From NCBI GenBank assembly GCA_964036155.1, contig OZ038422.1, positions 63,325,201 to 63,389,200 of the forward strand: a stretch of DNA of 64,000 nucleotides, read 5' to 3'. The position numbers were made by a program, and so were the translations under genes. The notes beneath the pieces are model-generated. The model ran no database searches. It saw only the letters and a program-made list of their open reading frames with translations, and was not told the origin of the DNA. Shown here one piece after another: positions 48,164 through 60,257 of this stretch. The stretch is from Diploscapter coronatus. Taxonomy: Eukaryota > Nematoda > Chromadorea > Rhabditida > Rhabditidae. Numbering within the stretch: position 1 is the stretch's first letter; every line of letters starts with the position of its first letter.

Positions 48164-51100
48164 TTTCTAAAAAGATTAAAAAATCTTACTTTTAATTTTA
48201 TAATCGTATATGATCAGTAAATATAAAATGATTTTCTTTCTAATTTAAAAATTAGCATTAACGTTCCGCTCATACTATTTTGGTCAGAGATAGGTGGAAT
48301 TGTCGTTAAAGATTGTGAATGAGAATTTCTAAACTATAATAAAAATATCGAATGCTCCGACAAATATATAGCCCATAATATATTTCATAATCATTTAAGT
48401 TATTTAAGGTAAAGTATCTAAGTTACCTAATATTTGCTTGTCGTACTGTCATCAAGCTGGTTCATTGCCGTCTGCCTTCATTTACCTTTCCTGGTGGGTG
48501 TAGGTAGGAGCAATCGGGTAAAGGTTCAGCCCTTTTTCGAATTTTTCTCCGACTTTAGTTCGTTTCTGCCTCTTTGTCCCTCTCCACTCTCCCGCAATCA
48601 GAGTCAATCTCTCGTTTCTCTGACTTCTTTTCCTTTGCCAGATTCCAGCACTATTTCGTCGACTTTCTGCCTCGTTTGATCTCCTAAAACAAACAAAAAG
48701 CTACTAAAATACGGCATGGAAAAAACGCGGATATGAGCCTTTTCCTCTATTCCTGAGGACAAGGAGGCCCTCTCTTTCCAATATAAGAGGTACAAAAAAT
48801 ATGTAATATAAAATGGGATTTTTAGAATATATGAGTAATATATGATCTAAGATTTGACGTTATAATTTGATATATATATGAATAACGTGGTTGGAATTTT
48901 AAAATTAATATATAATACATATATGAAGAAGAATAATATGATCTGAGATTGAAAGGTTAAAATGAATTAGGCTACACAGTTGTTAAATATACTAAACGGT
49001 ACACAAAGGTATGTTGAAATGGAATTTTAGGACATATAAATGAATAACATAACCTGACATTAGTTAGTATTATATGTTTGGGAAAGTAAGATTTGTCAAA
49101 TTTATACTAGAACAAGACTACGTAGAGTATGATGTGTAATTGCAGATGTTGGTATAAATCTTAGGAGAAATATAATATATGATTTTAAGATAAAGAAAGA
49201 ACAGCTCATTCTTTGATTTTTCGATCATTTTTGTGAAAATTTATGAGCAAAGTGAATATAAGAAGTGTAAACCTCGTATACATATAAAATTTAATATATG
49301 AAACTTCAAGTCTCTTGGAGATTAGGATTTGATTCTGATGAAATAGAGATTATCTCTTAGCTTGAAGAAAAAGGCCGATAAATCCCGATATGAGGATTTG
49401 AAATAAAAAGGGAATCGAGCTTCGAAGAGATTTGAAAGCGGAAAATTCGATATCCATCCCCAAACCCAGATTAGGAATATTTGCATTACAAAATATGAAT
49501 TGAAGTTTCGGATTTAAAAAATAGAGCCAAATTTTGCGAATTCGAAGAAAACAGAAGAACCAATTAGAATGAATTCATAGCTTAATATTTTAGATTTTTG
49601 AATCTCTGATAAAATATATCGTAATTTCCGAGAAAATAGTGTTGGGAAGAGAAAAAGAGAAGAGGAACAAAAGGATAAGGTGACTAGAAATCAAAAAAAT
49701 ATCCTGGAATCAATGAAAATTACTTGTTGTTCTTGTTGAGCGTAGCTTATCTAAGGATCCAAAAGCAGTAGGGGAAATGCAAGGAAAGCAAAGTTTTCTG
49801 AGGGGGCTCAGCCCAGCCAACCCAAAACTCAATCCTTTCAAGCCACTCGGCTTCCCCCTCCCTTCTTGGCCAAGCCCAAATGCCCTCAAGTAGCGGTAAT
49901 GTAATTAGCAGAAGGGTTTGAGCAGCTTGAGAAAATCGAGATCATTGAAAAACCAGGTTGGAAGTGAAAGTTCGAGGTTTCCAAGTGGAGCATTTCGAGA
50001 TTTGGAGTGAATCTAGTAAACTTGGCGAGATTCGATTTGATTATGTAAATGTGTGTGGAAGGGTGGGTGAATGAAGCCATAGTAAAGAATAGTTTTTCGG
50101 TTTTACGCCAAGAATGAATGCTATTGTGTAGCAGAATTTATTCTATAAGTAAAGAATTATGAGAAACTCTAGATTTTACATTCGAATTAATTTTTAAATA
50201 TAATGAAAATGATTGAAAAATCAATGATTTGTTTGAAAGAAAAACTTATTTCGAGGATTAAAAATCGGTAAAACTGTGAGAACTCAAAGTGACGAGTAGA
50301 GGTAGACGCAGCACAATCGAGAAACTCTCGGCGAATGGATAGAGATAAACGTTAAGGGATTTGCAATTGTGGTAGGGCTGAGCATACAGATATTGGAAGA
50401 AAAGCGAAGCGGGGATTTAGACAAATATCGCCATTACTTGGCAAAAGTCATCACTTCAGACAGGTTTTCGTATTTAGTTCAACAAATATTAAGTTGACAA
50501 GAAAGCTCTGTCAAATCCATTTGTTCTTATTAAGATTATTTTAAAGCTATTCAAATAATATGTTGATAAAGCTTTTATAAATTGTGTATATTATGCATAG
50601 CTTCATCCATGTCAGTCTTATAATATTGGGATAGTTCGTGAAGTAATGAAGAAAAGCTGAAGTATCACGAAATTTATTTACAAGAAAGATATTAAGCCAA
50701 ATCGAGTTAATGGTAATGCTAATCGAAATCAAGATTGAGGCCTTCTTCGCACCGGAAATGGGTGCGTGCCTTAAGAACCAAGACTCTTAATGAATTCTCC
50801 ATCAACTTAAATCAAAGCAAAGATTCGTTTCATTCATTTAATTCTTTTACAGTGTACAGAAACTAGTATCATTATACTATTATGTGTCTAATGAATATCA
50901 TTATATTATGTTCAATAATAATTGTGCAGCCTTGACATCCCATGTATAGCTGGAACAAGGGCTCGGGCAACTGCAAGTGTCTCAGATCCGAACCAAACTT
51001 CTATGGTGGATACACTCATGGACCCTAATCACAAAAATGGGGAGATCAGACCCCGCCCCTAAAGTGGACGTGGCCATGCATACAAAAGGGGGCATGAGCC

Positions 51101-51476
51101 TAATTTTCTCATTTTTGTTCAGAGTATGTTCTACAGCAGCTTACCTTATGATAGAAGTTGCCTTCTCGAGTCATCTTTGCGAAGATATTGTTAAAAATTC
51201 GATGATGTAGACACCGAATAATGTCCGATTTAGGCGAACATTACTTGAGATACGATATCTGAAATTATAATTTTTAGATTGAAAAATCGATTTTGAAGAA
51301 AAGCATAGGACAAATCGCTGCTCTGTGAGAGATGTTTCGAGTTTTTCCCAAATTCAATCGAGTTTTAAAAAATTCTAATGCACGTATCTTCAAAACGTTT
51401 ATATGGAAGTACAAACAAAAAATAAGTAAAGAAATTAAATAAAAGGATACATTTTAAAAAAGTAAAGAAAACTTTA

Positions 51477-52127
51477 GGGACCGCCAGCCATTCTGCCAAA
51501 TTCACTCTGGCGCTATGTTTTCTATGTTTTTTAGGGGCTGAGGTGCCCCTCTAACCATCCCCACCGAAAAAACCGCGAAAAAATACGTTACTGATCAAAA
51601 ATTTGATAAAATTTAACGCGAAAAATCGAAAAAATCGCTCCTTTTCGTGGACAAGGGAAAGGGGCGTGGCCTATCTGCAAAAGACACTATGCCGCTCGCT
51701 CCCCCTTTCTCTGCCTTTGGGGATCTTTTTCTCTGCACTCTCTTCCATTCAGCATTGGCTTCTTTTATATTTTCGCGAATTATCAGGATCTCAGCTCGGC
51801 GCCGCAGGATTTTTCTAATTTTTACATATGTTGTACATGTCAATTAGGTGTATCGATTCATCAAAAAAAATGAAATGTGCCTTTTTTATAACTCGAAATA
51901 TTAGCATTGTCGTAATTTGGTGTGCATTTGACGCGCATTTGCGGACTTCTTTCACACCCGATCAATAAATCGATATCACTACGTGAAAGAGCGGTATCGA
52001 ATTGTATAGTAGGCAACGATAAATTATGAAAAATAAAAATAAAAGAAGAGAAATCGGCAATAATCGAAAGGGTTATCAACTATGGACATTTTTGAATCCA
52101 GTGAAAGGGGCGGGGCTTGGCGGTCCC
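51477..52127. mobile_element. Non-autonomous TA-flanked inverted-repeat transposon
   Basis: Left end GGGACCGCCAGCC and right end, in reverse complement, GGGACCGCCAAGCC, each flanked by TA (51475-51476 and 52128-52129). The 651-bp interior has G/C-rich patches (GGGGCGTGGCC, GGGGCGGGGC) and no transposase. TA target duplication suggests a Tc1/mariner-like relative, but the ends are not the usual ones. Confidence 0.6.
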
Positions 52128-54803
52128 TACATTAGCGACAATGAGAGTAAATGATGTTTTGCACAGTTCGTATCAACGATTTGAGAAACTGGACTGCCAA
52201 CTGGAGCTGAGGGGTCGACACACAGACAGGATTTGAATGAATTATAACTAAATAATACTTCAAAAATTATTTATCGTTCACTTTTAAACTATTTTATTTA
52301 CTCGTATTCTATGTTAATGAATCATAAAATCTTTCGCAAGCAAGTTTCCTCCAATTTTCTACTAACATTTAAAACAAGTTCAATCTCTAAAACTTTATTC
52401 TGATTTTCAAATGGACAACATAGCAAAACAAAGACTGAAAATAAAATAAATGATCCATTGAAGAGCACCTATTGTAATTTGATTTCGAAATATGTCTGGT
52501 CTATGCTGAATTATCCGATGCAACAAACATTTCGCAATTTTTTCTTTCTCGAACCACTAATTTTACTTCAAGTTTTTACTTGCGAGCATGATGCTACAAA
52601 ATATGAAATGTTGGAGACTGTGTGTGAAGTAAAAGTCTACTAACTTCACGCAACATTATATTCGCAAGATCGATTTTTGAGTTAGATTTAAAAATTGGAT
52701 AAAAATAATATACTGGATGGCGGATTCGATCTTTCAACCAAATCGAAAAGAAAGTCATCACATCTCGAATTTTGACTATTCTTCACAACACAGTTCGCTC
52801 TTTATTCGACCCAAATCATTCGGCAAGAAAATCAATCATCAAATAAATAGAATTTACAATAATCTGGATAAAAGAAAATAAAATATTGTGAAGTGAATTA
52901 GAATTAGAATTTGAAGGAGAAATGAGACGGAAATAGAATCACTAACCGATTGAAAAATGAACACAAATTAGGGATGATTCAGTGAATAATTGGTCTGTGG
53001 GTAAGAGAAGGTTGCCAATAAATTTCGTATTCTGAAATAGAAGATCTCTGACTTTTCGTCTCTTTTCATTCATATGTTACTTTTTCGGTCCTTTTCATTT
53101 TCTACGTCAGCACAATGAACGACAATATATTTGTAGGGGAAAAGCTAGCAAATGATTACCAAAATTTGGTCGTCAAATTTAGTCATAAAAATCACAAACA
53201 ATTAATTCAATTCAGGCGATAGATTCCTAATATGCAGAAAATACATGAGAATTTTAGAAAAGCATTCTGTAGCTTGATAAATTTTGAATAAAATTAAAAA
53301 ATAAAAAGCAAAAATGGTTGACCATTAGGATCATGTCCAGGGAGAACTCGGAACTGAAAATAAATTTTAAAATTTTCTTTAAAAAGTGAAAGACAATATT
53401 TAGTTTTTAAAAACATTTTATGACCAGGGATATTGATTGGGTCGATTTGTACCGACCCTTATCCTGAAAGCAGCCCCTTTAACAAGATTCCTGCCTCGAT
53501 TCGCACTTGTTGTCCTTAATGGATCTCGGAAGTTCAAAATTGTCCTAAATAGGAAATTCTTATATCTGAAAATTTCGCACAAGTTTTCAGCAGCAATTAG
53601 AAGGTATAAAATGGTCCCAATTTAAATGTGGCATCGTCAAAAGAAACGAACAATTTCATAGGAAGTAAAACCAACATCATTATAATCTACAGTAGAAGAC
53701 TGAAAAGAAAAAAGAACTTGTTTTCAACGTAAATTTCCCTCTCCTTCACGATATATTGTTCGTTGAATGCGATCGATGAAATCTGATGGAAATAAAATTT
53801 TTAAAGTACCTGTTTGGGTTGCCTTGAAACCTCCATTGGAAATTGGTCCCAACTCGTGGCTGCAATCATCTTCTCCACTTCCAGTCCTAGGGAAGACGAT
53901 CGTCAGCGACTTCCTGCGACTTACCCCTCATATTTTTAAAGTGAAAAATCACTATTCTTCGTTCATCTTATCATTTTGTGAAATTTGTCGAAATATTTGT
54001 TTTCATGTGACTCCATCTCAACAAATCTCCTATCAGATGATCTGATTAAAAAATTTTAAAATCATTTTTAAGTATAATCTGGTCTCTAACCACTTGTATA
54101 ATTCATGAAGAAAATCTTGATATTTTATGGTACATGAAATTGTATTGCTTGATTGGTTTGTTAGTCTAAGGACAACGAAATAATAAATTAGCGATCAAAG
54201 ACAACGATCCGAGCACCAAAAAGTAAGGCAATTCATATTTGACATCACATTTCCCATCAATATCGATTTCTACTGTGTCACGTCAACTTATCAATTATCG
54301 AAATTTTTCAAGAAGATCAAAATAGGAATTTCAAAAACGGCTAATCTTAGAATAAAAATGTCCTCACTTTCGCTCGCTTGAAAAACGTTGAATAGAAATC
54401 TGCACCAAATTTGAGGGATTCAAAATCAACTATTGGGAAAATTGCACCTAAATTTTGAAGAATAACAGGCGACAAATAATAGTGGGAAAGTTGGGACATG
54501 AAATAAAGAATGATAAGGTAGAATTTTCGAAAAAAAAAAGGCTCGTTTGAACAAGCCATAACTCGTAATTTTCATAGGACAGTAAAAATAAAATCAAAGT
54601 TCCGTTGAATAAGTCCTATGATATTGCGAACTTCAAAAACCTGAAAAATCCCGCAAAAACCAGCCTTTAAAATTCAAATTCAAAGTGAACAAAATTGAAA
54701 TACAAGCATGAAACCGAGTGCTCAAGTGTTCAGGAAGAATCAGTGAAGGATCAAATCGTAAAATAAGAAAATGTCAGGATAGTTAATGAAGAAAGGAGAG
54801 GAC

Positions 54804-54909
54804 CTGGTGATTGAAGACCGGAATCAGGAGTTGAGGTGGCGAGATGAGAATCACGTGGAGAGGTACGGCAATCGGCCCTGGCTTGGCGCTCGAGCTGGAG
54901 TCTCGCTAG
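54804..54909 (-). other. Unassigned exon-like block
   Basis: On the minus strand a 106-nt open stretch (LARLQLERQARADCRTSPRD, then Ser/Thr/Pro-rich) lies between ATTTTCAG and CAG|GTCCTC. It could be an alternative 3' exon of the SET gene, but the phase does not join to the exons found. Confidence 0.25.
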
Positions 54910-55047
54910 CTGAAAATACAAGTATAATTCAAAAATCGCAAATTTTAAAGTCGGAAAAGTAACACCTTAAAATGTAGCATTTATCTACGGCTTTTCATAT
55001 CGTTCCATTCAAAGAAAGAAAGAAAAAGTTCAAATTTTTAACCTACT

Positions 55048-58000
55048 TCATTCTACTGCTGCGTCCGATCGGGGCGTGTAATTGCTGCATGTTGCGGAGC
55101 ACCTGAAAATTCGAATTTATATTCTAGTCTAAAATAAAACTCATTTGAGAGCTAATCAACTTTAAAGTTCTTTCCTAGATCACCCGTCTATTTCTTTATA
55201 GTTATCCATTAAGTGAAAAACTTTGAATTTTTGAAGAAAAAAAGAACCAACCGGCGCTTGATGCCACTTATCTCCTTCAGAGTCATAACAGGGCAGTAGT
55301 CGAAGGTTATTTCTTCGCCTGAAACTAAAAATCAATCGATTTATCTTTAAAAAAATACCCGAGTGAATATTCTGAATAGCAAAAAAGCAGCAACGTGAAT
55401 AATGGGCGCCATAATCATCGGAGTAAACCCAAACAAGGAGGGCATTTGGCGTGTGTGAGTGGCGAATAAATCGGGCCTCGTTCCTGCAAGTTTTTTTTTT
55501 TAAATCATTTCGTTTTCATTAGAAAATATCACAAGAAAGAATGGAGATTAAAAACAGTCACCCGAACTCAGATGCATCAATCACTAGATTGTCCTTCTTG
55601 CCGTTGAAATCGAAGAAGGCGGGAATCTGAAAATTGACATTTTCTTTTCAGGAATTCACTAATTTGAATTTCTACCTGGACGTGATGCGTTTTGTTGGCG
55701 TTTTTCCTGATTGAACTGGCTAATTTTATCTGAAAATCATCATTTTTAAAAGCTTGAAAAATAAATGATTTAAAAAATCTAATTTTAAACAAGCTTTTCA
55801 AAAAAAAACATTTCAAAGATTAAAATAAATATCTTACCTCGCCAACATACTCGGTGATATACTCGCCTCGTTTTATGGGTCCACCTGCTCTCAACATCCA
55901 GTCGTTCGTGATGCAGTCGAAGAAGATTACAGCTGCAATCTGACGACCACGTTGTGTGGAGCGATTGAAACAGCGGGAGCTGCATCTGCACGAATCCGAG
56001 CATTCGACCTAAAGTCATTTTTTCGTTTTCGGAAAACAATTATCAAAGAAGAAAAAATATTTTTGTCAAAAAGATATCGTAACGTGCCCATTTTTTAAGA
56101 GCTTTTCACATCAATTATAAAAAAAAAAGACTTTTCTCTAAATGAAAGAAGATTGCAATCTCAGTCTCTTGGTATTCTTTCAGAGGATTATTTTTAAAAT
56201 AAAAAAAAAAAAAATCCAGCCAACTAGTTCATAGGTCGCTCCTCGGATCTTGTCTGGCAGAGCCAGCCGCTTAGCTGCATCGTACGATAGACGAACACTG
56301 GTGGAGTCGGTACTTACATTCTAAACATTTTAAATATTGCAAGAAATGTAGAATTTCTTCATCTATTTTACAAATTATCCTCGTTCTTTTCGTTAACTTT
56401 CAATAAATTCATAAATCTTATTTCTTTGAAAAAATCTTCTTAAATTTTATGTCTTACACTGATGCAACAATAGAGATTTGAGGCGGAACAGTCCTCAGCA
56501 CACTTGCACTTGCATCGCGATGTTCGGAAACCCGGTGGCAGAGCGAGAAATTTTCGACTAAAATGATCCGCCATGAACGATTTGTAGATGAACTAAAAAG
56601 ACAATCATTTTGAAAGTTTTGTTCATAATATAATTCTTCATAATCTTATCAAGGAAAGGAGTAAATTGAATGATTAGAAAATATTTGCATTTTTCTTCTA
56701 TCTATCTCTTAGAAATTAGATTTTTGCAGGCTTATTTTTTAAAACCTATTTCCCTACTCGAAAATAGGGAAGCTCGCCGAGAACGTCTGTTTTGTATAGT
56801 GTGGGCAACCAATTTTCTATAAAGACAGGTGCTATGCCCACTTTCTGGAGACTGAAAGATTAACATTTAATCATTTTTTAGCAATTCTTACTTTTCAAAG
56901 AGTTTCATTTTCTTCTCTTTCGGAAAAAAATGAATTTACTCGCATTTAAAGACGTTCTTTTAAAACAAGTTTTAAGAATTTTCAAAATTTGCAGAATCAA
57001 AAATCTTTAAGATTTAAAAAAAAAAAAAAAACTTACAGAACATTGAAGCGGGCTTCCCGAAGTTTATTCCTGAATAGAACATGACGGCCTCCATAGTGTG
57101 CGAGAATTGACCAATCCGTTCTTCTATAATGACTAACGTTTTCGAGGGCAAGGCGATTTTCGACTGCATCGGCTGCACTCATGTACTCCCCGTAGATCTT
57201 TAGCTGCAATTTATTCTTAAAAAAAATTTTTTTTCGACAAGAAAATGTAACCTTTAAACTTCATTAATGAATTTCTCGAAAAAAAAAAAGAAAATCCCCG
57301 ACTAACCAATTTCGGCGCTTTGAGGTCAGCAGACTTGACGTAGTTCATTGTGGATAACGACCAACCCGTCCAGATAACGAGGTAGCCGTCCGTCTCCTTA
57401 AATTAGATCTTTTTAGAGTTCTCAAATCTTGAAAAATATCAAACCGGGATTAACATGAACTAAATAGGGTCTTATCGGAAGAAAAAGAAACTTTTAATTT
57501 CTGAATTTATACCCATTAAATCTCACCTCATCATGATCCAAAACCATGTCGATTTCGAAATCGCCATTCTTGTATTTCGCCTCGTTGGATTCTTTCAAAC
57601 CCTGAAATTTTACAACTCTTATCGAATTCTAAAAAATATAATTTTGACCTGGTAAAATTTTATACTCTTCAAAACCGAAAATATTCTACAAGATTTTTTG
57701 CTAGAAGTCTTCACAATTAAAGATTTAAGAAGCTTACTAATAAAGTGGAGGGTATGTCCTTTTCTATATGACGTTTTAAGTCATAGTGGATGAGTCGGTT
57801 CTCTTTCTCGTCTTCAACCGAAGTGAGGCTGCTCGTTGACGAGCTGAAATTAAGATTAACATAAAACTAATTTTAGTCTCTAGAGTTAATTTACTTATGA
57901 TAATGAAATTTAAACAGAAATTCGTATTTTAGAATAAAATATCATTGATAGGAAAAAAACTAATTTTCCAGTGAGCCAGAAATTAAGTCACTCATTCGTG

Positions 58001-59592
58001 TATGTAGAAAAAAAGACGTACCTGGCTGAAGAATTGGTTGAAGCAGAGGACTCTGACGAGTCACTAGACGCGATGGACATGAAAGGAGGGGTGCGAGCCG
58101 GGGACACGGGCCCAGAAGTGTCGCTCATTCTGGGACTGGGCTGGAGAAAATAGTATTCATTTTTTGCCACTTTAAAATTTTGCTCTTTTATCAAAAGAAA
58201 TCGCCTCGCTCTTTTCCCTTCAAAATCTCGAACTATTTTTTATTTCCCAGATAAAAAAAAGTTACATTCCAAGATTTATCATTCTCACGAAAATTATTTT
58301 TATTTTTCAATCCGCTCACCTGCTCACCACTCCTCGAGGTATCCAACTCCTCGGTATCGTTGCAAGTCGATTCGACGGGCGTCTGCGAGCTTGAGGGCCG
58401 CCGTTCAGACAGAGGTGAAGCACTGCTGCTTCTGACGTTCACTTCGTCGATATCGTCCTCCTCTTCATCTTCGCCTGAGATCTGAAATTTTGTAATTTGA
58501 AAATTAAAGTTTGAGAAAGGGACGAGCCTATCCAGAAAACATCATTCCATTTCTAGATTTTTGGATAAAGGAGGATTAATCTCTTTAAATCTAGAATATT
58601 CTAATACTTTTGTCAGGTATTATGCGAAAAAGGTTAATTTGATCGCTATTCATTTTTTAACTTGGAAATTATAATCGTATCTTTTCCGCTAAAAAATTTA
58701 ACTTTTTAAAGGAGAAAAGTTGATTTTCAAAACTAACCGTCCTGACAGCAGGTTTGACCCTAACGCCCTGACTCGTCTCGGCCTTGCTGTTGCTCCTCGT
58801 GCGAGTTGTGGAGGGCGCGAGTAGAGATGTGGACGACGTGGGCGTGGACGTGGACGTGGACGGCGTGGACGTGGACGGCGTGGGCGTGGATGACGTGGGC
58901 GTGGGCAGAAATAGGGACAGGAAGAGGAGAAGGGGAAAGGGCAGAGGCCGCGGCCGAGGAAGGGGCAGGGACGCTGAAAATAGTTTTTGAAATTTTTAGA
59001 ATATTTAAATATAGAAGTCTATTTTATTTGAACTACACGCCCTTGCAAAAATAATTTTTCGAGTAAAATTTGCAGTCTGAAATGTTTTAAGACTTTTCCC
59101 CAGAATTCTAACTTGATTTAAAAAAAAAAATTCTAAATTTTGCAACCACTACTATTCTCCTCCCCTCTGTCCTGTTTCGGTAGAGTGTCGCTGTAGAGTT
59201 CGTCTGACAGGAGTCTCCGCCTTTTCGAAGGAATCACACTTTCTTCTGACTCATCGTCAGCCAGCTGGGTGCGTTCTGAAATAAATCACTTTTAGAAAAT
59301 ATCCGAATTTGGATTTGAAATCAGCAGACGCATACTCATGAGAGAATATTTTGCATAATTTGAAATTTATCCACTTTTGCCTAAAACCATGATGCTGCTT
59401 TCGTGTTGAAAAAACTAAAATTTAATGGAAATTTCGTAATTTGATTTCTCTAAATCTTTATATAAAGTACATAAAATATCTTATTTTTTAGAATTGATTT
59501 AAGAGATTTGGTCTAAAATTTTTATTCTTACTTCTTTTGCGGGCAACTTTTCCGTTCTCGCCCAAACCCGAATTTTTCCGATCGAGGTCCAT
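55048..59592 (-). CDS. Su(var)3-9-like chromo/SET protein with degenerate catalytic motif
   Basis: Chromatin protein of the H3K9 methyltransferase family. Eighteen exons sum to 2007 nt, 668 aa. Order: disordered acidic and Ser/Thr/Pro-rich N-terminus (1-270) with a TPSTSTP repeat; chromodomain about 316-352 (DFEIDMVLDHDEETDGYLVI, then WTGWSLSTMNYVKSADL); pre-SET about 435-510 (CKCKCAEDC, YCC, VECSDSCRCSSRCFNR); SET from about 510 (EYITEYVGE, FFDFNGKKDNLVIDASEFG, FFAIQNIHSGEEITFDY). The normal NHSCDPN motif reads RHSHTPN, and a C-x-C-x4-C post-SET is absent (RRCSATCSNYTPR). Catalysis is therefore doubtful. The domain order is that of SUV39; as far as I recall C. elegans lacks such a chromodomain form. 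Exons: 59532-59592, 59147-59275, 58738-58973, 58320-58481, 58022-58140, 57738-57843, 57527-57601, 57307-57396, 57037-57203, 56758-56851, 56458-56592, 56225-56320, 55838-56008, 55676-55729, 55562-55626, 55359-55483, 55252-55318, 55048-55102. Confidence 0.88.
58834..58906. repeat. Coding minisatellite (GGCGTGGACGTG-like)
   Basis: Tandem 6- and 12-nt units of GTGGAC and GGCGTG within exon 3 of the SET gene; on the coding strand they give the Ser/Thr/Pro run STSTPSTSTSTPTSS. Confidence 0.85.
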
Positions 59593-60257
59593 CTTTCCAG
59601 GCCGTCTCCCTGAAAATTTAACCTCATTAAAGAATCTTTGAAAAAATCACGAATCTAAAAAAAATTGGAAATCACAACTTTATCAGAGGTTTGCGAATAT
59701 TCAAAAATCACAAAATTTGCAAATTGTGAATCCACATGGATCCACTTGCATCCACAAAAACTGCGAATCCGCAAATTACCCCCACATGGATCCGCAATTC
59801 GCGACTGTGGGTCCACATGGACACGTTGTCTGAACGCTGAGTTGAAAAATGATATCTTTGCCATTAGCTGTTCCCACTTTACCCTTCGTTTCCTTCTATT
59901 AGTGAACGTTTGAATTGCGCAACTTGCCAATTTTCTCCTCTCTGTCTGTTTCTTTCTGCTGATACAATTATTGCATCTCTTAGTAAATTGTATAGGAAAC
60001 TATGAATGGTTTAAAACCATTTTTGCAAGGCATATCCTATTCAAGAAAGCTATGGTCTAACAGGTGCCGATTCGTACCTTCATAAATTCTGAATACTCTG
60101 GGATTGGTAGTTGATTTTTCGACTCATCTCCTACTTATTAGCTAATGTCTGTACATATTGGAAGTTCCCTACTTTTTTCTGTGAGTGACTTCGCTGTCGT
60201 TGATAGTTCTGCTGATTCGTTTTGATATTTTCCAATTTCAGTAGAAGAGTCAACAAA
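59593..60257. promoter_or_regulatory. Shared divergent promoter with repeated CACATGG sites
   Basis: Lies between the SET gene (minus) and the Lys-rich gene (plus). CCACATGGA occurs three times (CACATGG at 59733, 59783 and 59814), embedded in repeats of ATCCAC, GAATCCGC and GGATCCGCAATTCGC. CACATG is an E-box form. A CCAATTTCAG acceptor ends at 60240 before the plus gene. Confidence 0.5.

Larger units (their letters stand above)
48164..55047. other. Gene-poor AT-rich region
   Basis: About 6.9 kb with no convincing gene. It has many ATATAT-type stretches (48800-49300), an inverted-repeat element at 51477-52127, and an exon-like block at 54804-54909. Short open frames (e.g. 92 codons at 53767) have no domain or splice context. 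Confidence 0.5.

Noticed and set aside
53767..54045. A 92-codon plus-strand frame.
   Set aside because: No recognisable domain, no acceptor at the start, and no neighbouring exon in phase.
55021..55102. Reading the last SET exon in the frame VLRNMQQLHAPIGRSSRMK.
   Set aside because: The phase of the previous exon (CGC CG|) forces the RRCSATCSNYT frame; the other frame cannot join.
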